Shown: positions 24,440-33,009, numbered from the stretch's first letter. The stretch is DNA of 64,000 nt from Actinophytocola sp963727495 (GCA_963727495.1 CAVSGQ010000012.1:62001-126000); one strand, 5' to 3'. The notes: generated by a model not told the origin, from the letters alone. A program made the numbers and translations.

Positions 24440-24933
24440 CTGAGGGGGTCCGGTCACCGGACGCCGTCGTGGTCACGATCGGCCGGGCAATGGCATGGCG
24501 CGGGTTGCTCGCGGGCGGTGCGTTCACCGGGCTGGGGCTCGCGCTCGCGGTCTACGTCGTGGCGACCGCCGCCGGCGGCCTCGTGGCGCTGCTCGTGGTC
24601 GCCCTGGTCATGGTGGGCATGGGCGGGGTCATGCTGGCCGCGGTGTGGCTGCGCCGGTCCCGGATCTCGCTCGACACGCGGGGCTGCACGGTGCACGGCC
24701 GGCTCGGCGGCTTCTCCCTCGAGTGGCGCGACTACCAGCAGGTGCGGCTGACCCGCGAGCGAGCGTGGGTCGGCTCGCACCGGGTGCCGATCTACACCCT
24801 CGAGCTCACCGCGGCCCACGACCCGTCGGTGACCCGGTCCTGCGAGCTCGGCCGGCTGGGCGCGGCCGGCCGGCGGCTCGACCGGGCGCTGGCCGCGGCG
24901 TGTCCCGACGTCTACCGCGGCCCGGCGGCCTGA
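24436..24933 (+). CDS. small membrane protein with PH-like cytoplasmic part
   Basis: 165 residues, ATGA overlap with meaB. Two adjacent hydrophobic helices (residues ~22-68) are followed by a beta-rich segment, SRISLDTRGCTVHGRLGGFS then LEWRDYQQVRLTRERAWVG, typical of bacterial PH-like membrane proteins. Function unknown. Its 3' end overlaps the convergent manA gene by 22 bp. Co-expression with thiolase and meaB is likely but may be incidental. Confidence 0.7.
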   Translation: MTEGVRSPDAVVVTIGRAMAWRGLLAGGAFTGLGLALAVYVVATAAGGLVALLVVALVMVGMGGVMLAAVWLRRSRISLDTRGCTVHGRLGGFSLEWRDYQQVRLTRERAWVGSHRVPIYTLELTAAHDPSVTRSCELGRLGAAGRRLDRALAAACPDVYRGPAA

Positions 24934-25982
24934 GCCTCACTCGCCGGACTGGGCGGCAGGCAGCGCACCGCCACCAGGTCGCCGGCCACGGTCACCCCGC
25001 CCGCGGCGTGCGGCACCACGAACGTGTCCCCGCCCGTCACCGGCACCTCGCCCGCGTGCTCGGTGTGCAGCACGCCGGTCCCGTCCAGCGCCACCAGCAC
25101 ACCGAACGACGCCGCGAGCTCCGCGCCGGCGCGCACCCGCTCCGCCCGGAAGAACCCCTGCGCGGGCTGGCCGAACAGGTCCCGCACCGGCGCCCCGGTG
25201 TCCTCCTGGTGGCGCACCAGCGAGCCGAGCCGGTCGCCGCCCCAGCCGGACAGGTCCACGCAGCCGAGCGCGGTCTCGAACCCGACCCCGAGGTGCCCGC
25301 CGTCGGCCGAGTCGAGGAACCCCTTCCACTCCAGCGTGACCGACAGGTCCGTCGGCTGCTGCAGCTCCACGATGAACACCCCGGTGCCGATCGCGTGCGG
25401 CACGCCGGCCGGCACGAACACCGTGTCGCCGGGTCGTACGTGCACCGGGTTGAGCGCGTCGAGCATGGCCGCCGAGTCCTGCTCGCGCACCCAGCCGGCC
25501 ACGGTGTCCGCCGGCACGTCCTCGGCGAATCCGACGTGGACGGTGGTGTCCGGGTCCGAGGTGCCGACCACCACCCACGCCTCGGTCTTGCCGTAACGGG
25601 AGCCGAAGTGGGCCGCGGCGAACTCGTCGGACGGGTGGCAGTGCACCGGCAGCCGCTGGCCCGCGTCGAGCAGCTTCACCAGCAGCGCGGGGTCGGCGCC
25701 GAACCGCGCCAGGTGTGCCGCGCCGAGCCAGTTGTCGGCGTGTTCGGCGACCGCGTCGCGCAGCAGCCGCCCGTCCGGCAGCACCGACAGCCCCAGGTCG
25801 GGCGAGCCGTGCAGCGTGGTGCACGACGCGACCCAGTCCTCCGGGCCGTACTCGCGCGCCGGGTGCTCGCCGCGCAGGGCCGCGATGGCCGCGCCGCCGC
25901 GGTAGAACCGCTCGGGCTGGTTGGCCGGCAGCCGCACGGGCCGGCGCCCCATCGCGTCACTCGACGGATCACTCCTACTCAC
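24912..25982 (-). CDS. manA: mannose-6-phosphate isomerase, class I
   Basis: Zinc enzyme interconverting mannose-6-phosphate and fructose-6-phosphate. 356 residues from GTG at 25982. The metal site is visible in LPVHCHPSDEFAAAHFG (two His and the Glu region near residue 113) and FVPAGVPHAIGTG (His near 200). The start overlaps the stop of the LacI regulator as GTGA, so the two genes are translationally coupled. With the divergent GH47 mannosidase this forms a compact module for using mannose released from glycans. Confidence 0.92.
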   Translation of the reverse strand: MSRSDPSSDAMGRRPVRLPANQPERFYRGGAAIAALRGEHPAREYGPEDWVASCTTLHGSPDLGLSVLPDGRLLRDAVAEHADNWLGAAHLARFGADPALLVKLLDAGQRLPVHCHPSDEFAAAHFGSRYGKTEAWVVVGTSDPDTTVHVGFAEDVPADTVAGWVREQDSAAMLDALNPVHVRPGDTVFVPAGVPHAIGTGVFIVELQQPTDLSVTLEWKGFLDSADGGHLGVGFETALGCVDLSGWGGDRLGSLVRHQEDTGAPVRDLFGQPAQGFFRAERVRAGAELAASFGVLVALDGTGVLHTEHAGEVPVTGGDTFVVPHAAGGVTVAGDLVAVRCLPPSPASEAQAAGPR

Positions 25983-27010
25983 GGACCTACCTCTCCCGAG
26001 CCACGGGCAACGAGCCGGACCGGCAGCACGATACGGCGGGGCGGCGCGGCGTCGCCGGCCAGCCGGGCGAACAGCAGCTCGGCGGCGGCCCGGCCCAGCC
26101 TGCCGGGGTCGAGCGCGACGACGCTGACCGGCGGGTCGAGCAGGTCGGCGAGCTCGAAGTCGTCGAAGCCGACCAGCGCCGGGCGCCGGCCGGCCCCGGC
26201 CAGGGCGCGCAGCGCGGCCACGGTGATCCGGTTGTTGCCGGTGACCACCGCACTGGCCGGGGCGGGCCCGGCCAGTACCCGGCGCAGGGCCTCGGCCACC
26301 CCGCCGGTGGTGTGCGGGCCCATCGCGACCAGGTGCCGGTCGTGGCGCAGGCCGGCGGTGACCAGGCCCTCGCGGTACCCGCGCAGCCGCTCCGCGGCGG
26401 TGAAGATCGCCGGCGAGTCGCCGAGGAACGCGATCCGCCGGTGGCCGTGCCGGGCCAGGTGGGCGACCGCGCTCGCCGCCCCCGCCGCGTTGTCGGCCAG
26501 CACGGTGTCCGCCACCACGTCACCGGGCGGGCGGTCGGCGAACACCACCGGGGTGCCCGAGGCGATCTCCGGCGTCAGGTGGGCGTGCCGCGTGCCGGCC
26601 GGCACCACGATCAGCCCGTCCACCCGCCGCGCGCAGAACTCCAGCGACAGCTCGCGCTCCCGGGCCGGGTCCTCGTCCGACGAGCCGGTCAGCACCTGAC
26701 GGCCGTGGCGCCGGGCGACCTCCTCGGCGGCCCGGGTCAGCCCCGAGTAGAACGGGTTGGCCACGTCCTCGAGCACGAGCCCGATCGTGCCGGTCGAGCT
26801 GCCACGGCGCAGGTTGCGCGCGCCGACGTTGCGCCGGAACCCCAGCCGGGCGATGGCCGAGCGCACCCGCTCGGCGGTGTCGGCGTGCACCCCCGGCTCC
26901 TCGTTGACCACCCGGGACACGGTCTTGATGCTCACCCCGGCCAGCCGGGCCACGTCGCTCATCGTGGCCCGCCGGACCGTGCGCCGGGGGTCGTCGGACA
27001 ACGTTGTCAT
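25979..27010 (-). CDS. LacI-family transcriptional regulator
   Basis: 343 residues from ATG at 27010; an earlier in-frame start would add a non-conserved leader. The helix-turn-helix is MSDVARLAGVSIKTVSRVVN with hinge helix RSAIARLGFRRNVGARNLRR. The effector domain is the periplasmic-binding-protein type (IGLVLEDVANPFYSGLTRAA, then VVFADRPPGD). It is co-transcribed with manA and divergent from the GH47 gene, so it most likely represses the mannose module in response to a sugar. Confidence 0.9.
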   Translation of the reverse strand: MTTLSDDPRRTVRRATMSDVARLAGVSIKTVSRVVNEEPGVHADTAERVRSAIARLGFRRNVGARNLRRGSSTGTIGLVLEDVANPFYSGLTRAAEEVARRHGRQVLTGSSDEDPARERELSLEFCARRVDGLIVVPAGTRHAHLTPEIASGTPVVFADRPPGDVVADTVLADNAAGAASAVAHLARHGHRRIAFLGDSPAIFTAAERLRGYREGLVTAGLRHDRHLVAMGPHTTGGVAEALRRVLAGPAPASAVVTGNNRITVAALRALAGAGRRPALVGFDDFELADLLDPPVSVVALDPGRLGRAAAELLFARLAGDAAPPRRIVLPVRLVARGSGEVGP

Positions 27011-27079
27011 GATCCACGAATTCGACCAAGCGCGGCGGCCGGATGTCAACGTCTTGACGGGGTGGGAAATTCTCCGCAA

Positions 27080-27095
27080 GGTGGTCTAGACCGCA
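27080..27095. promoter_or_regulatory. DasR-type (dre-like) operator candidate upstream of GH47
   Basis: GGTGGTCTAGACCGCA contains the perfect 10-bp palindrome GGTCTAGACC, the core of the Streptomyces dre element (AGTGGTCTAGACCACT) bound by the GlcNAc-responsive GntR regulator DasR; 13 of 16 positions agree. It lies 33 bp before the GH47 start. The centre is TA and not the CG usual for LacI operators, so DasR is preferred over the adjacent LacI protein. Confidence 0.55.
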
Positions 27096-27128
27096 AAAAC
27101 ACCCCGACATGGTTGTCAGGGGTGCCGG

Positions 27129-28529
27129 ATGCGTACCTCCCTGCATCGCAGAAGGTTTCTCGGACTGCTCGGCGCGGCCGCCGGGCTCGGCGCGGCGGGG
27201 GTGACCGCCGCGCCGGGCGCCGCCGCCGCGCCCCGCTCGTGGCGCCACCTCGCCGAGGACGTGCGGAAGGAGACCCGCTGGGCCTGGCGGTCCTATGTGG
27301 ACAAGGCGTTCGGGCGCGACCAGATCAAGCCGGTGAGCGGTGGCTTCGAGGAGTTCTTCGTTCCGGGCCACCCGGTCGGCCTGACCGTCCTCGAGGCGCT
27401 GGACACGCTGTGGCTGATGGAGCTCGACGCCGAGGTCGAGCAGGGCCTCGGCTGGGTGGCGGCCAACCTGCGGTTCGACATCGACGCGCCGTTCCAGGTG
27501 TTCGAGACGAACATCCGGATGCTCGGCGGGCTGCTGTCGGCCTACCACTGCACGGGCGAGGCGCGGCTGCTGGAGCTGGCTGCCGACCTCGGCGCCCGCC
27601 TGCTCCCGGCGTTCACGAGGTCGCCGAGCGGCGTGCCCTACCGGTACGTCAACCTGCTGACCGGCGCGGTCAGCGGGCCGGAGACCAACCTGGCCGAGAC
27701 CGGCACCTACGTCACCGAGTTCGGCTCGCTGTCGGCGTGGACCGGCGACCAGCGGTACGTCACCGCCGCCAAGCGGGCCTTCCAGGTGACCTTCGACAAC
27801 CGCGGCCCGCTCGACCTGCTGCCCTACGCGGTGCACGCGGAGACGGGGGAGTGGCTGAACACGACGGCGACCGTCGGCCCGCCCGCGGACTCCTACTACG
27901 AGTACCTCTGGGACGGCTGGACGCTGCTCGGTGACCCCGACCTCAGGTCCTGGTTCGACACGCTCGTCGCGGCCATCCTCACCCACCAGTCCGAGGTGTC
28001 CGGCGGGCGGCTGTGGTTCGCCCGGGTCGACGCCTTCACCGGGGAGGTGGTGAACCGGGGGCAGAGCGAGCTGGCCGCGTTCTTCGCCGGCCTGCTCGCC
28101 GAGGGCGGCCACGTGGCGCAGGGCCGGCGCTACCACGACTCGTGGAACGCCGTGCATGACCGCTACGGCGTGCTGCCCGAGGGCATCGACTACCCCACGC
28201 TGGCGGCCACCGGCAAGGGCAACCAGCTGCGCCCGGAGTTCGCCGACTCCGCGTTCAGCCTGTGGCTCGCGACCCGCGACGAGCTGTACCGGCGGCGGGC
28301 ACGGACGCACTACGAGCAGATGAAGCGCACCTCGAAGGTGCGTCACGGGTACACGATCCTGTCCGACGTGACCACGAACCCCGTGGTGCGCGGGGACTTC
28401 TGCCCCGGCTACTGGTGGTCGGAGCAGCTGAAGTACTACTGGCTGATCTTCGGCGACGCGCGGCGGTTCGACTACCGCGACCACTACCTGTCCACCGAGG
28501 GCAACCTGCTCAAGGGCGCGCGGCGGTAG
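27129..28529 (+). CDS. secreted GH47 alpha-1,2-mannosidase
   Basis: 466 residues. A Tat signal (RRRFLGLLGAAAG) directs export of the folded enzyme. The (alpha/alpha)7 barrel of family GH47 is recognised from FETNIRMLGGLLSAYH (Glu127), LAETGTYVTEFGSLSAW, DSYYEYLWDG (Asp254), QLRPEFADSAFSLW (Glu370) and the calcium-binding Thr equivalent in LSTEGNLL; all three catalytic acids are kept. GH47 is mainly eukaryotic (ER/Golgi mannosidase I) and uncommon in bacteria. It probably trims mannose from fungal or other glycoproteins outside the cell, feeding manA. AGGGG lies 7 bases before the ATG. The dre-like site upstream suggests amino-sugar control. Confidence 0.88.
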   Translation: MRTSLHRRRFLGLLGAAAGLGAAGVTAAPGAAAAPRSWRHLAEDVRKETRWAWRSYVDKAFGRDQIKPVSGGFEEFFVPGHPVGLTVLEALDTLWLMELDAEVEQGLGWVAANLRFDIDAPFQVFETNIRMLGGLLSAYHCTGEARLLELAADLGARLLPAFTRSPSGVPYRYVNLLTGAVSGPETNLAETGTYVTEFGSLSAWTGDQRYVTAAKRAFQVTFDNRGPLDLLPYAVHAETGEWLNTTATVGPPADSYYEYLWDGWTLLGDPDLRSWFDTLVAAILTHQSEVSGGRLWFARVDAFTGEVVNRGQSELAAFFAGLLAEGGHVAQGRRYHDSWNAVHDRYGVLPEGIDYPTLAATGKGNQLRPEFADSAFSLWLATRDELYRRRARTHYEQMKRTSKVRHGYTILSDVTTNPVVRGDFCPGYWWSEQLKYYWLIFGDARRFDYRDHYLSTEGNLLKGARR

Positions 28530-28542
28530 CCCTGCGACGGCC

Positions 28543-28577
28543 GGACCGGGTGCACGCTGGCTGCGAGCACCCGGTCC
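28543..28577. terminator. hairpin terminator between GH47 and proline iminopeptidase
   Basis: A perfect 11-bp inverted repeat (GGACCGGGTGC / GCACCCGGTCC) with a 13-base loop begins 14 bp after the GH47 stop, in the gap between two convergent genes. There is no U-run, as is common in high-GC actinomycetes. Confidence 0.65.
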
Positions 28578-28669
28578 TCGTTCACCGTGGGTGGTTCTCA
28601 CTGACAATCACGGACAGGCCGCGGGTCCGGTTCACCGCAACCGTGTGCGTGCGCGAATTTCTCCCGGGC

Positions 28670-29597
28670 TCAGGCGAACCGGTCGGTGGCCGCCAGCAGC
28701 GCGCCGGCCATGCCCGGGGTGGCCGTCTCGTGCGCGCCCTCGTCGACGATGACCAGGCTCCGCGTCCGGCCAGGCGTGCGCCAGCAGCCACGGCGTCCCG
28801 GCGAGGTTGCCGAGGTCGAGCCGGCCCTGCACGATCACGCCGGGGATGCCGGCGAGGCGGCCGGCGCCGGCGAGCAGCGCGCCGTCCGGACCGAGGAAGT
28901 GGCCATTGCTCCAGTAGTGGGTGACGATCCGCGCGAACGTCAGCCGGAACGCGGGGTCGGCGTAGCGCGCGCTCGGCCCGGCGGTGGGCAGGATCGCGTC
29001 CTCCCACGCGCACCAGGCCCGCGCCGCCGCGTCACGTTCCCGTTCGGACGGTGAACCGAGCCGCCGGGCGAAGCCGGCCGGGATGTCCGGCGAGCCGGCC
29101 GCGTCGCGAAACCGGGCCCACGCCTCGGGGAACAGCGGACCGAGGCCCCGGGTGAGCAGGTCCACCTCGGCCCGCCGCCCGGTCGCCACGCCGAACAGCA
29201 CCAGCTCGGTCACCCGCCGCGGGTACCGCTGGGCATAGGCGAGTCCCAGCACCGACCCGAACGAGCCGCCGAACACCAGCCAGCGCTCGATGCCCAGCCG
29301 TGATCGCAGCAGCTCCAGGTCCGCGATCAGGTGGCCGGTCGTGTTCGTGCTCAGGTCGGTCGCCGGGTCGCTCGCGGGCGGCGTGCTGCGGCCGCAGTTG
29401 CGCTGGTCGAGCAGCACGATCCGGTACGCGGCCGGATCGAACCAGCGGCGGTGGTCCGGCGTGCAGCCCGAGCCGGGGCCGCCGTGCAGCACGACCGCCG
29501 GCTTGCCGTCCGGATTGCCGCACTGCTCCCAGTGCACGAGGTTCCCGTCACCGACGTCGAGCCTGCCGTGCGCGTAGGGTTCGACCTTCGGATAGAT
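28670..29597 (-). pseudogene. pip: proline iminopeptidase, one frameshift and no standard start codon
   Basis: Alpha/beta hydrolase that removes N-terminal proline. It reads EPYAHGRLDVGDGNLVHW, LHGGPGSGC, VLLDQRNCGRSTP, the nucleophile elbow FGGSFGSVLGLAYA and VIVQGRLDLGNLAGT (usually GRYD). Near 28757 one extra base breaks the frame before the last strand; the next frame continues VIVDEGAHETATPGM with the catalytic His equivalent and a normal end. The N terminus is odd: a strong AAGGAG lies 7 bases before ATC TAT CCG, exactly where homologues start with M-Y-P, and no ATG, GTG or TTG is in frame. Either ATC is a miscall of ATG or it is a rare start. With the frame corrected, about 308 residues. 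Confidence 0.75.
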
Positions 29598-29657
29598 CTC
29601 GGTCTCCTTCGGTCGCGAATCGCGCCGTGCGGCCGTGTTCGCGCGGCCCTCTCCACT

Positions 29658-30584
29658 ATGTTCTCGCTCGTGATGGACACGGGAAACGCCGCGGTGGTCG
29701 TCGAGGACGTCCGCAAGGCGTACGGGGACCTGAAGGCGGTGGACGGCGTGTCGCTGTCCGTCGCCGAGGGGGAGTTCTTCGGCATCCTCGGACCGAACGG
29801 GGCCGGGAAGACGACGATCCTGGAGATCATCGAGGGGCTGCGCGAGCCCGACTCCGGGTCGGTGCGGCTGCTCGGCGAGTCGCCGTGGCCGCGGCGGGTG
29901 TCGCTGCTGCCCCGCATCGGCGTGCAGCTGCAGGCGTCGTCGTTCTTCGAGAAGCTCACCGCGCGCGAGCAGTTGGAGACGTTCGCGTCGCTCTACGGTG
30001 TCGGCGCCGCGCAGGCGCACGAGATGCTGGACCTGGTCGGCCTCACGGACAAGGCGGACACCCGAGAGGACAAGCTCTCCGGCGGGCAGCGCCAGCGGCT
30101 CTCGATCGCCTGCGCGCTCGTGCACGACCCGGACGTGGTGTTCCTCGACGAGCCGACCGCGGCGCTCGACCCGCAGGCCCGGCGCAACCTGTGGGACGTG
30201 CTGCGGGCCATCCAGGACCGGGGGAAGACGATCATGTACACGACGCACTACCTGGACGAGGCGGAGGTCCTCTGCGACCGCGTCGCGATCATGGACGAGG
30301 GGCGGATCCTCGCCATGGACCGGCCGGCCGCGCTGGTGCGCGGCCTCGACGCGCCCACCCACGTCATCCTCGAACGCGGCTCGCTGTCCACGTCGGACGC
30401 CACCGCGCTGCCCGGCGCGGACGACGTGACCGAGGACGAGAGCTCGCTGACGATCTCCACCCGCAAGCCGGCCGGGGTCCTCTCGGCGCTGTCCGACCGC
30501 GGCGCGCTCGCCGGGCTGCAGGTGCGCACCGCCACCCTCGAGGACGTCTTCCTCGACCTGACCGGACGGGAGTACCGGGCGTGA
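29658..30584 (+). CDS. ABC-2-type exporter ATP-binding protein
   Basis: About 308 residues (start ATG at 29658; GTG 29670 or ATG 29673 also possible). Walker A GPNGAGKTT, signature LSGGQRQR, Walker B VVFLDEPTAALD, H-loop TTHYLDEAEVLCD. The C-terminal ~80 residues (THVILERGSLSTSDATALPG...) are the usual regulatory tail of DrrA/CcmA-like ATPases. It overlaps the permease by 4 bp (GTGA), forming a two-gene exporter. Related systems export drugs or lipids; the substrate is unknown. Confidence 0.9.
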   Translation: MFSLVMDTGNAAVVVEDVRKAYGDLKAVDGVSLSVAEGEFFGILGPNGAGKTTILEIIEGLREPDSGSVRLLGESPWPRRVSLLPRIGVQLQASSFFEKLTAREQLETFASLYGVGAAQAHEMLDLVGLTDKADTREDKLSGGQRQRLSIACALVHDPDVVFLDEPTAALDPQARRNLWDVLRAIQDRGKTIMYTTHYLDEAEVLCDRVAIMDEGRILAMDRPAALVRGLDAPTHVILERGSLSTSDATALPGADDVTEDESSLTISTRKPAGVLSALSDRGALAGLQVRTATLEDVFLDLTGREYRA

Positions 30585-31627
30585 CCGCGTTCAAGAGCCT
30601 CGCGCTCGCCATGCTGAAGGGGTTCTACCGCGACAAGGCGACGCTGTTCTTCACGTTCGTCTTCCCGCTGATGTTCCTCGTCGTGTTCGGCCTGTTGTTC
30701 CGGGACGCGGGCGCGGAGAAGATCGACCTCGGCGTGGTCGGCGACGGGCCGGTGATCGCCGGGCTGGAGCGCACCGGCGCGTTCGAGTTCGAGCGGCACG
30801 ACTCCCTCGAGGAGGCGGTGCAGAAGGTCAAGGACGGCGACCTGCCGGCGGTGGTGGCCGAGGACGGCGACCACGTCACCTACCGGTTCGCGCAGAGCGA
30901 CCAGACGCGGGCGGGCACGATCAGCGGCATCGTCCAGGGTGTGGTCAGCCAGGTGAACCAGGAGGCGACCGGCGAGCGCCCGAAGTTCACCGTGGACGGG
31001 TCGAACGTCGAGGACTCCTCGCTCAAGCCGATCCAGTACATCACGCCCGGCATCATGTCCTGGGGCGTCGCCGTCACCGCGGTGTTCGGCGCCGCGCTGA
31101 CGCTGGTGAGCTGGCGCAAGAAGCAGGTGCTGCGCCGCATCCGGCTCGCCCCGGTGCACGCCTCGACGGTGCTCACCTCGCGGGTCGTGGTGACCATCGG
31201 CGTGGCGATCGTGCAGGCGCTGATCTTCCTCGGGATCGGCTCGCTTCCGCTGTTCGGCCTGCAGCTGACCGGTACCTGGGCTCTCGCGATCCCGGTGTTC
31301 CTGTTGGGGATCCTGGCGTTCTTCGCGATCGGCATGCTGGTCGGCGCGTTCTGCAAGACCGAGGAGGCGGCCACCGGCGCGGCGAACATCGTCGTGCTGC
31401 CGATGGCCTTCCTCTCCGGCACGTTCTTCCCGATCGACCAGGCGCCGGACTGGATGCAGACGGTCTCCCGGGTCCTCCCGCTGCGGCACATGAACGACGG
31501 GATCATGGACTTCCTGGTGCGCGGTCAGGGACCGCACGCGCTCGTCGTGCCGTGCCTGGTGCTGGCCGCGTTCGTCCTGGTGGTCGGCGCGATCGCGGCC
31601 AAGGTCTTCCAGTGGGAGGACAGCTGA
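30581..31627 (+). CDS. ABC-2-type exporter permease
   Basis: 348 residues from GTG at 30581. An N-terminal membrane helix (ATLFFTFVFPLMFLVVFGLL) is followed by a ~150-residue extracytoplasmic loop and then five hydrophobic segments toward the C terminus. The layout matches the YhgE/ABC2_membrane_3 group, with the loop containing SDQTRAGTISGIVQGVVSQV. It is the channel partner of the ATPase immediately upstream. The gene ends 6 bp from a convergent membrane-protein gene. Confidence 0.88.
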   Translation: MTAFKSLALAMLKGFYRDKATLFFTFVFPLMFLVVFGLLFRDAGAEKIDLGVVGDGPVIAGLERTGAFEFERHDSLEEAVQKVKDGDLPAVVAEDGDHVTYRFAQSDQTRAGTISGIVQGVVSQVNQEATGERPKFTVDGSNVEDSSLKPIQYITPGIMSWGVAVTAVFGAALTLVSWRKKQVLRRIRLAPVHASTVLTSRVVVTIGVAIVQALIFLGIGSLPLFGLQLTGTWALAIPVFLLGILAFFAIGMLVGAFCKTEEAATGAANIVVLPMAFLSGTFFPIDQAPDWMQTVSRVLPLRHMNDGIMDFLVRGQGPHALVVPCLVLAAFVLVVGAIAAKVFQWEDS

Positions 31628-31633
31628 GCCGGG

Positions 31634-32344
31634 TCAGGCCGTGGCGAGCGCGGGCTCGCGCGGCTCCGGCACCTCCGCGGGCCGCTGGAAGGACGCCTCG
31701 ACCTCGCGGCGCTCGCGCCACAGGTGGTAGACCGAGATCGCGAAGATCACCGAGCCGACGACGTTCGCGATGAAGTGCCACCAGATCCGGTAGGTCCACA
31801 GGCCCGGGCCCGGCTCGAGCAGGCCGAACCAGGTGGACAGCCCGATCGCCCGCGGCGCGCCCAGCCAGACCGAGAGCGTGAGCACGAGGTGCTCCAGGCC
31901 GTGGATGCCCTGCATCCACATGCCCATCCTGCCCCACTTGCGGGCCTTGGTGAGCACCGCGCGGTGCGTGATCAACATGACCCCGGCCAGGCCGGCGAGG
32001 AACAGCAGGTTGCCGGTGAAGTGCAGGATCTCCATGCCCAGCGAGGGCTTCGAGCGGTCGACCTGACCGAGGCCGTTGGCCAGGCCGTCGCCCCACGGGG
32101 TCATCCACGCGGGCGAGTCGGGATGCCCTACCCAGTAGCCGGCCTGCGCGAAGTGCTCCTGGATGTGCCCGATCTGCCCGAGGATGCCGAGGATGATCAC
32201 GCCGGCGGCTCCTCGGTACATCCATGGCCGAACGGTTCGCCGGATCGCGACGGCGAGCACGGCGACCGCGCCCCACATCACGACGGCCCAGGCGATCAGG
32301 GCCAGTGCACCCAACGTGTCCAGAACCGTCGCGGGACCACCCAT
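31634..32344 (-). CDS. polytopic membrane protein of unknown function, His-rich helices
   Basis: 236 residues with about six hydrophobic segments. Conserved-looking histidines fall in or near the membrane: GQIGHIQEHFAQAGY, LHFTGNLLFLAGLAG, HGLEHLVLTLSVWLG and RIWWHFIANVVGSV. Such a pattern could coordinate metal or haem, but I know of no characterised member. The C-terminal tail is cytoplasmic and Pro/Glu-rich. It lies downstream of the marR gene on the same strand with a 91-bp gap, so it may be a MarR target. Confidence 0.65.
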   Translation of the reverse strand: MGGPATVLDTLGALALIAWAVVMWGAVAVLAVAIRRTVRPWMYRGAAGVIILGILGQIGHIQEHFAQAGYWVGHPDSPAWMTPWGDGLANGLGQVDRSKPSLGMEILHFTGNLLFLAGLAGVMLITHRAVLTKARKWGRMGMWMQGIHGLEHLVLTLSVWLGAPRAIGLSTWFGLLEPGPGLWTYRIWWHFIANVVGSVIFAISVYHLWRERREVEASFQRPAEVPEPREPALATA

Positions 32345-32435
32345 GGCGTACCTCCACTCGTGCGTGTGCGTCCAGCACCCAACGTTAGGGGTGGTCGCAT
32401 CGCGTGAGATATCGCTGAAGTGCGGACTTTCGGCG

Positions 32436-32939
32436 TCAGTCCTCGAAGTCGCCGACGGCCTTGCGCACCTTCGCCAGCAGGTCGGTCAGCTGCGCGGTCT
32501 GCCGCTCGGTCAGCCCGCGCAGGCCGAAGTCGATCCCGGTGACCGCGGCGGTCGCCTCCTCGCGGCGCCGCCGGCCGGCATCGGTGATCTCCGCGAGCGT
32601 GGTGCGCCGGTCGGTGGGGTGCGGCAGCCGCTTGACCAGGCCGTCGGCCTCCAGCCGGTCGACGATGTTGGTCACGCTCGTCGGGTGCAGCTGCAGGCGC
32701 TCGCCCATGACCCGCATCGGCAGGCTGCCGCGCTTGGAGAAGGTGAGCAGCACGAGTGCCTCGTACCGGGCGAAGGTCAGTCCGTGCGGCCGGAGCGCGG
32801 CGTCCACTGCGGACTGCAGCACCTGCTGGACCCGCATGATGCTGGTGACCGCCGCCATCGTGCCGGACGGCCCCACCCGCTCGGCCCACAGCTCGGCGGC
32901 GCGGGCGATCGGGTCGAACGGCAGCACTCGCTGGCTCAT
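32436..32939 (-). CDS. MarR-family transcriptional regulator
   Basis: 167 residues from ATG at 32939. The winged helix is clear: FARYEALVLLTFSKRGSLPM, then MGERLQLHPTSVTNIVDRLE (recognition helix) and GLVKRLPHPTDRRTTLAEIT (wing). A 16-bp palindrome starts exactly 10 bp upstream of its start codon. The same palindrome occurs with the same 10-bp spacing at ccr, and also before meaA and the fused 3-hydroxyacyl-CoA dehydrogenase. Autoregulation plus control of the ethylmalonyl-CoA genes is therefore a testable inference. Ligand unknown; an acyl-CoA would fit. Confidence 0.88.
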   Translation of the reverse strand: MSQRVLPFDPIARAAELWAERVGPSGTMAAVTSIMRVQQVLQSAVDAALRPHGLTFARYEALVLLTFSKRGSLPMRVMGERLQLHPTSVTNIVDRLEADGLVKRLPHPTDRRTTLAEITDAGRRRREEATAAVTGIDFGLRGLTERQTAQLTDLLAKVRKAVGDFED

Positions 32940-32949
32940 GGCGGTTGAA

Positions 32950-32965
32950 GTTACCAGCCGGTACC
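32950..32965. promoter_or_regulatory. 16-bp palindromic operator candidate at marR (site D)
   Basis: GTTACCAGCCGGTACC lies between the divergent marR (start 32939) and thiamine-binding-like (start 33010) genes. It matches the consensus GTTACYGGCMRGTARC at all but two positions. MarR proteins commonly bind such sites in their own promoters. Confidence 0.58.
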
Positions 32966-33009
32966 CGCCAGGGTGCCCAGGCACAGTTCCACACGGGAGA
33001 GGAGCAGGC

